64,000 nt of DNA from CAIQQQ01 sp037445025 (lineage in GTDB: Bacteria; Pseudomonadota; Alphaproteobacteria; Acetobacterales; Acetobacteraceae), in NCBI GenBank assembly GCA_037445025.1, contig JBBILI010000031.1, positions 1-64,000 on the forward strand, in the 5' to 3' direction. This document shows positions 59,548 to 64,000 of this stretch, in pieces; positions within the stretch are counted from its first letter, which is position 1; each line of letters opens with the position of its first letter. A program made the translations under genes and the position numbers. Under the pieces are notes generated by a model that had not been told where the DNA came from, searched no databases, and was given only the letters and a program-made list of their open reading frames with translations.

Positions 59548-60642
59548 CTATTTCAGAACGATCTCCACCCGGCGGTTCTGCGGCTCGCGGGTTCCGGGCG
59601 CGGTCTGCACCAGCGGCTTCGTGTCGCCGTAGGATGTCACCGAGATGCTGGCCGGTGCCACGCCGAGCCGCACCAGTTCGGCCGCGACCGTGGCCGCGCG
59701 CTTGCGGCTGAGGTCCTGGTTGTACTGGGCGGTGCCGCTGCTGTCGGCATGGCCGGCGAGCGCGATCTTGGTGTCCGCCACCCGATGCGACGCCTCCGCC
59801 GCCTCCGCCACGATCTGGCGGGCACGCGCGTTGAGGTCGTATTTGTCCCAGTCGAAGAACACGAGATAGGAGCGTGACGGCACCGGCGCCGGCGCCACGG
59901 CCACCGGAACAACATCAGGCGACGCCGCCGGCGTCGGCGGCGGCGTGACGTTGAAGGCGTAGCGCAGGCCCACCATCAGCTCATGGTTGTTGTTGTCGCT
60001 GTAGCGCCCGGTGACCTTGGCGTTGCTCGGCCCGTAGCCGCCGGGGCTGGTATAGTCCCGCTTGCCGTTGGTGGTGAGGTAGCGGTACTCCGTCGTCGCC
60101 GACAGCCCGACAACCCCGGGAATCGGGAAGGCCAGACCGAAAATCGCCTGGTAGGCGAACGAGTTCTGGCTGCCCCGAACGCTGTAATACCCGCTTTCCT
60201 TGAAATCGACCGACTGATAGCCCGCACCGGCCCCGATATACGGGAACACGTAGCGCGACCTGATATCCATATCGAACAGCACATTGGCCATGGCGCCGGT
60301 CTTGGTCTCGTAGCCCGTCGATTTCGGCAGCATCCCGGTGTTGAAGTGACCCGTGTTGGAACGCCCGCTGCCTTCCACCTCAAGCCGCACGCCGTTGCCG
60401 AAGCCGTAGCCGATGCTGCCGACCGCCGCCCATCCCGGTTTGAAATCGACACTCTGGTTCGGCTTGGCCACGCTGGTGCCAGGGCTCAGCGTCAGGCTGC
60501 GCTGGCGCTCGGTGTCGAGGAAGTTCGCCCCGCCGGCGGCCCCGATATACAGCCCCTGGATCGGCTGCGCCTGCGCTGCCCCAGCCCCAAGACCCAGCAC
60601 AACCAGACCCGACGCTGCCAAAACAAAGCGACGCATGCGCAT
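59548..60642 (-). CDS. OmpA-family outer-membrane protein 3
   Basis: 364 residues. Signal ends A-Q-A-QP; mature Q-P-I-Q-G-L-Y-I-G-A-A-G-G. OmpA domain with N-Q-D-L-S-R-K-R-A-A-T-V and terminal R-V-E-I-V-L-K. GGGGA lies before the first ATG at 60642; a second ATG two codons later is also possible. It shares its C-terminal domain closely with gene 1, so the three arose by tandem duplication; barrels differ in loops. Confidence 0.87.
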   Translation of the reverse strand: MRMRRFVLAASGLVVLGLGAGAAQAQPIQGLYIGAAGGANFLDTERQRSLTLSPGTSVAKPNQSVDFKPGWAAVGSIGYGFGNGVRLEVEGSGRSNTGHFNTGMLPKSTGYETKTGAMANVLFDMDIRSRYVFPYIGAGAGYQSVDFKESGYYSVRGSQNSFAYQAIFGLAFPIPGVVGLSATTEYRYLTTNGKRDYTSPGGYGPSNAKVTGRYSDNNNHELMVGLRYAFNVTPPPTPAASPDVVPVAVAPAPVPSRSYLVFFDWDKYDLNARARQIVAEAAEASHRVADTKIALAGHADSSGTAQYNQDLSRKRAATVAAELVRLGVAPASISVTSYGDTKPLVQTAPGTREPQNRRVEIVLK

Positions 60643-60670
60643 TAATCCCCGTGACGAATGAAAAGGCTAC

Positions 60671-61006
60671 TCAGACGATCCTGGCGTCGAACGGCGGCAA
60701 CAGATCGGCGGTCTCGAATTCCAGAACCCACAGATCCGGGTCGAACTTCACCTGCCGTGCAACATAGGCATCCGCCGTCGCCTGGTCCACCACGCCGGCA
60801 CCGGTCGCGCGCAGCCAGGCCGGCTCGCCCTCGCCGGTGCGCACCTGCGACAGCACCGAAAGCCCGTCGCGCGTGCGCAGCACCACCAGCACCCCCCCCG
60901 CATCGGCATCGCCCTTCTTCAGCACGGCCGCGAACCGCCCATCGCTCTGGCCCATCCGGAGCGCCATCGACACCCACAATCCGGCCTTGACCCTCGGCTC
61001 TGTCAT
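60671..61006 (-). CDS. DUF1491 family protein
   Basis: 111 residues from the ATG at 61006. V-K-A-G-L-W-V-S-M-A-L-R near the start, then K-G-D-A-D-A-G-G-V-L and D-P-D-L-W-V-L-E-F near the C-terminus match the alphaproteobacterial DUF1491 family. The function is unknown. Divergent from the small gene at 61060 across 53 bases. Confidence 0.85.
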   Translation of the reverse strand: MTEPRVKAGLWVSMALRMGQSDGRFAAVLKKGDADAGGVLVVLRTRDGLSVLSQVRTGEGEPAWLRATGAGVVDQATADAYVARQVKFDPDLWVLEFETADLLPPFDARIV

Positions 61007-61059
61007 CTTGTCACCTGCGCCGTCCCGCCCCATGAGTGGAGCGTGAATTCGAGGGCACC

Positions 61060-61272
61060 ATGACGAAGCAGATGACCGAGGGCCAGCGCGCCTACGAGGC
61101 CAAGCGGGCCGCCAAGGCCGGCATGAGCCTTGACAAATGGCTCTCCAACAAGGACCGCGAGCGCGAGGCCGAACAGCGCGCCCGCGACAAGGCGGCCGCC
61201 GAGGCCACCAAACCGCCGAAAAAGCCGGGCTTCTTCTCTCGGCTTCTGGATAAGGCCCACAAGCCGCTGTGA
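61060..61272 (+). CDS. Small charged hypothetical protein
   Basis: 70 residues, rich in K, R, A and E, one long helix (about 5-52) with A-Y-E-A-K-R-A-A-K-A-G-M-S-L-D-K-W-L and R-E-R-E-A-E-Q-R-A-R-D, then G-F-F-S-R-L-L-D-K. GAGGG lies just before the ATG. I recall similar small proteins in related alphaproteobacteria but cannot assign a function. Confidence 0.65.
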   Translation: MTKQMTEGQRAYEAKRAAKAGMSLDKWLSNKDREREAEQRARDKAAAEATKPPKKPGFFSRLLDKAHKPL

Positions 61273-61288
61273 CGAAGCTGCAGTGACG

Positions 61289-61813
61289 TCAGACCATCCG
61301 GCCGACCACGCCATCCCGCCGGATGAACCCGTGATACATCGCGCCGAACAGATGGGTGCATACGAGCACGATCAGCGCGAGCCCACCATACTTGTGCAGC
61401 ATGACCAGGCTGTCGCTCAGCTTGTCGTCCTTGGCGATCAGCGCCGGCAGCTTGATCAGGTTGAACCAGGTCACGTCATACCCGCCGGCGCTGTTGGCCA
61501 GAAAGCCCGTCACCGGCTGCACCAGCAGCAGCAGATACATCCCCAGATGGTTCAGCTTGGAGACGATATCGACCACGAACCCCGCGCTGTCCGGCATCGG
61601 CGGCGTGCCGTTCACCTGGCGCGTCACAAACCGCGCCAGCACCACCAGCCACAGCAGCACACCGAAGCTCTCATGCAGCATATAGAGGGTATCGGTCACG
61701 GGCCCGTCCGGCGGATTGAAATGCCCGAGATATTCCCCCACCGGCAGCATCCCCAGCACGATCACGGCCGAGATCCAGTGGTAGATCCGCGCCGAAAGCC
61801 CGTATCGAATCAT
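61289..61813 (-). CDS. Cytochrome b561-type membrane protein
   Basis: 174 residues with four membrane segments. Histidines in I-Y-H-W near 10-12, M-L-H-E near 47, and L-H-K-Y and C-T-H-L later fit diheme b ligands of the cytochrome b561/YodB family, which pass electrons from quinol, often to periplasmic proteins. The ATG at 61813 starts the conserved R-Y-G-L-S-A-R-I-Y-H-W. Convergent with the small charged protein, divergent from the next gene. Confidence 0.85.
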   Translation of the reverse strand: MIRYGLSARIYHWISAVIVLGMLPVGEYLGHFNPPDGPVTDTLYMLHESFGVLLWLVVLARFVTRQVNGTPPMPDSAGFVVDIVSKLNHLGMYLLLLVQPVTGFLANSAGGYDVTWFNLIKLPALIAKDDKLSDSLVMLHKYGGLALIVLVCTHLFGAMYHGFIRRDGVVGRMV

Positions 61814-61866
61814 CGTCGACCCTCCACACCCGTCCCCAGCATGCACGACATGGCGGGGCCCGCGAA

Positions 61867-62805
61867 ATGATCAATCGCACGGCAACGCTGGCCGTTCATG
61901 CTGACTGGAGCATGGACCGCCGCAAGCGCTGGATGACGCAGGCGATACGATCCGCCGTCGGCTGGCGCATCGATGCGCCCTGCACCGTGGGCCCCCTCAC
62001 CGACTGGACAGCCCGCCTGCTGCACGCAGCACAAGGCGGCGCCACAGCCCTCGGCGTCGACCTTCCGCTGGGCCTGCCGCGCGCCTATGCCGCGTCACTG
62101 ACCGGCCCCCCCGACTTTCCAACCTTCCTGCGCGGGCTCACCGCCGACAGCGCCTTCTTCAACGTTTGCGCGACCATCGACGAGATCGCCCTCAGCCGCC
62201 CGTTCTACCCCGCCCGCGGCGTCAAGGGCATGACCCGCGCCGCCCACGCCGCAGCCCTGGGTTTCGACGGCCCCGCCTTCCTGTCCCGCGCCTGCGACCG
62301 CGCCACCGCCCTGCGCCCCGCCGGTGCCCCGCTGTTCTGGACGCTCGGCGCCAACCAGACCGGCAAGGCCGCCATCACCGCCTGGCGCGACTGGCTGCTG
62401 CCATCCCTGGCCGACGGCACCCCGCTCCGCCTCTGGCCGTTCCAAGGATCGCTGTCCGATCTGCTGAGCCCCGGCACCGTCACCGTGGCCGAGACCTACC
62501 CGGCCGAAGCCCTGCGCCAGCTCGGCCTCACCCTCACCGGCAGCAAGCGCCGCCAGTCCGACCGCGCCGCCCTCGCCCCGGCCCTGCGCCACGTCATCAA
62601 CCGCCGCCACGCCGAACCGTCACCCGACCTGACACAGGCCATCACCGACGGCTTCGGCCCCGACGCCGCGGGCGAAGACCGCTTCGACAGCCTGCTCGGC
62701 CTGCTGTGCCTGCTCGCCGTGCTCGACGGCGACCAGCCCGACCATGTTCCTGACGATCCCTGGATCCGCGGCTGGGAAGGCTGGGTGCTTGGTCAAAGCA
62801 TTTAA
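61867..62805 (+). CDS. DUF429-like conserved hypothetical protein
   Basis: 312 residues. L-A-V-H-A-D-W-S near the start, L-G-V-D-L-P-L-G-L-P-R-A-Y-A near 62-75, and V-A-E-T-Y-P-A-E-A-L-R-Q-L-G near 210 recall the DUF429 (predicted RNase H-like) pattern of D-x-P-I-G-L-P and E-x-Y-P-A. The match is by eye and uncertain. It begins divergently from cytochrome b561 and ends at an AT-rich repeat. Confidence 0.6.
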   Translation: MINRTATLAVHADWSMDRRKRWMTQAIRSAVGWRIDAPCTVGPLTDWTARLLHAAQGGATALGVDLPLGLPRAYAASLTGPPDFPTFLRGLTADSAFFNVCATIDEIALSRPFYPARGVKGMTRAAHAAALGFDGPAFLSRACDRATALRPAGAPLFWTLGANQTGKAAITAWRDWLLPSLADGTPLRLWPFQGSLSDLLSPGTVTVAETYPAEALRQLGLTLTGSKRRQSDRAALAPALRHVINRRHAEPSPDLTQAITDGFGPDAAGEDRFDSLLGLLCLLAVLDGDQPDHVPDDPWIRGWEGWVLGQSI

Positions 62806-62939
62806 GGAAGCAAGAGCTTCTTTTCTGAAGAAAAGAAGCAAAAGACTTTTAAACGTTTGAGCAAACCTCTCCCCGGAGGTGCGCGTCAGCCGATCAAATG
62901 TTTTTTGGTTCTTTTTTTCAAAAAAGAACCGCTTCCTTA
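62806..62939. repeat. AT-rich paired-hairpin repeat, copy 5
   Basis: The clearest copy. Left hairpin GCTTCTTTTC-TGAA-GAAAAGAAGC (62816-62839), then AAAAGACTTTT; right hairpin GGTTCTTTTTT...AAAAAAGAACC (62907-62930). Outer edges GGAAGC are the same on both strands. It fills the gap between convergent genes and ends with the panE-like stop codon. Confidence 0.85.
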
Positions 62940-63914
62940 CGTATACAACCCCGCCGCCCTCGCCCGCAGCCGCGCCATCGCCACCAGCAGATCCAACGTC
63001 GGCGTCTCGACCCCCACCAGCCGCGCCAGCTGCAACGGCGCATCAAAGATCGTCGGAACCTCCATCGGCCGCCCCAGTTCCAGATCCTGCAGAATCGAAG
63101 GCTTGTGCGCCAACCGCTTCGCCCCCGCCAGCGCCGCCTCCACATCCACCACCGGATCACATCCCAGCGCCCGCGCGATCGCCAGCCCCTCCGCATAGAC
63201 CCGCCGAACCGCCAGCTCCACCGCCGGCTCCACCAGGTTCCGCCCCGGCGAGGACTGCGTCAGCACCGAAATCGGCCCGCCCGACATGTTCATCATCAGC
63301 TTCGCCCAAACCGCCGTGCGAATGTCGGGCGTGATGTCGACCGTGAACCCACCCGCCCGCAACGGCGCCGCAATCGCCTCCGCCCGCGCCGACACCAGCC
63401 CGTCGATCTCGCCGAGCACCAGCCGGTTGTTCGGGTTGTCCACCGCCACCACACCCGGCGCAACCACGGTGCACGCCGAATACACCACCCCGCCGATGCT
63501 CCGCGCCGGCCCGATGGCACGCCGCACCGCCTCGCCCGGATCGAGACCCTCAATCCGTGTCCCATCGAACGCCCCGCCGAGCCGGTCGAAATACCACCAG
63601 GGAATCCCGTTCATCACGAACACCACCGGCGTCTGCGGCCCCAGCAGCGGCGCGATCGCAGCCGCCACCGAAGGCAGCGCCGGCGCCTTCACCGTCACAA
63701 TCACCGCATCCTGCACACCCAGCGCCGCCGGATCGGCCGTCGCCGTCATCCGGCTGGTGAACGTCCCGTCGAACGCTTGCACCACCAGCCCATCCGCCTG
63801 GATCGCCGCCAGATGCGCGCCCCGCGCCACCACCGAAACCTCGGCCCCGCCCCGCGCCAGCCGCCCCGCCAGATGCCCGCCAATGGCCCCCGCGCCGAAA
63901 ACGCACACCCTCAC
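62937..63914 (-). CDS. 2-dehydropantoate 2-reductase family protein
   Basis: 325 residues of the ApbA/PanE family, NADPH-dependent. The N-terminal V-F-G-A-G-A-I-G-G at 5-13 is the dinucleotide site; V-T-V-K-A-P near 73 and the N-N-R-L-V-L-G-E-I near 178, W-A-K-L-M-M-N near 225 give the family core. Pantothenate synthesis is the classic role, but many paralogues act on other keto acids. The GTG at 63914 overlaps the upstream gene's TGA as GTGA. Its TAA lies in the repeat edge. Confidence 0.83.
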   Translation of the reverse strand: MRVCVFGAGAIGGHLAGRLARGGAEVSVVARGAHLAAIQADGLVVQAFDGTFTSRMTATADPAALGVQDAVIVTVKAPALPSVAAAIAPLLGPQTPVVFVMNGIPWWYFDRLGGAFDGTRIEGLDPGEAVRRAIGPARSIGGVVYSACTVVAPGVVAVDNPNNRLVLGEIDGLVSARAEAIAAPLRAGGFTVDITPDIRTAVWAKLMMNMSGGPISVLTQSSPGRNLVEPAVELAVRRVYAEGLAIARALGCDPVVDVEAALAGAKRLAHKPSILQDLELGRPMEVPTIFDAPLQLARLVGVETPTLDLLVAMARLRARAAGLYT

Positions 63915-64000
63915 GCCAGCATCTCCAACGCCGCGCGCGACAGCGCCTGCACGCCCAACGCAATGCATGCCTCATCCGGCTGATAATCCGAATTGTGCAG
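63911..64000 (-). CDS. C-terminal end of a probable M20-type amidohydrolase (partial)
   Basis: 29 residues and TGA, cut by the window end. L-H-N-S-D-Y-Q-P-D-E-A-C-I-A-L-G-V resembles the last helix of M20 family amidohydrolases, where H-N-x-x-Y-x-x-x-D-E is common. It is upstream of the PanE-like gene and coupled to it by GTGA. Too short to be certain. Confidence 0.5.
   Translation of the reverse strand: MHNSDYQPDEACIALGVQALSRAALEMLA

Overview
The window reads as a chromosomal segment of a GC-rich alphaproteobacterium. Supporting markers are a circularly permuted two-piece tmRNA gene, an SspB adaptor with an alphaproteobacterial-type tail, an NDUFS4-like complex I subunit, a DUF1491 protein, a VanR-type palindrome before vanAB, and genes packed with 4-base ATGA/GTGA overlaps. 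Gene style and AT-rich hairpins beside stop codons make me favour Rhodospirillales/Acetobacteraceae; that is inference. I see no phage, CRISPR array or complete insertion sequence.

Layout. 1-979 is eroded DNA: the tail of an IS630-type transposase, five copies of a 57-bp tandem repeat, then nothing recognisable, ending at the 3' end of a tRNA-Arg. 980-7085 holds two tRNAs, a complex I accessory subunit, an SDR/AcuC-like deacetylase/DUF192 operon, a hybrid histidine kinase and a MYG1-type hydrolase. 7175-15421 carries a SWIM-SNF2 helicase, argD-argF, recX, azlCD and an MFS transporter. 15506-19981 is a complete LIV-type ABC operon. 20082-23850 has exonuclease III, a BrnTA toxin-antitoxin pair, a BigR/SqrR-like repressor divergent from DUF2892 and AhpD-like genes, and pobA. 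24061-30595 is a second LIV-type operon ending in an indolepyruvate/phenylpyruvate decarboxylase gene; its livM-livG fusion ends in a nine-G tract that breaks the expected reading frame. 30586-36983 is a SUF iron-sulfur operon (rrf2-sufB-C-D-S-U-T-A). 37123-40056 is vanillate demethylation (operators, vanA, GntR regulator, vanB).

41393-47821 is a long minus-strand chain: sspB, fumarase, VOC protein, queA, tgt, queF, queG and a ribbon-helix-helix protein. Just upstream of sspB lies the permuted tmRNA gene, putting the tagging RNA next to the adaptor for tagged proteins. thyX, an uncharacterised two-gene module with an XRE protein, and an oligopeptide ABC system without ATPases follow. 53499-55975 is an alpha-E (DUF403)/circularly permuted ATP-grasp pair. 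56877-60642 has three tandem OmpA-type proteins. The window ends with a DUF1491 protein, a small charged protein, cytochrome b561, a DUF429-like protein, a PanE-like reductase and the tail of a probable M20 amidohydrolase.

Two themes recur. One is aromatic and amino-acid metabolism: two LIV transporters, AzlCD export, pobA, vanAB and the aryl-pyruvate decarboxylase. The other is a family of AT-rich paired hairpins at gene 3' ends (five copies), which in at least two cases appears to include the neighbouring gene's stop codon.
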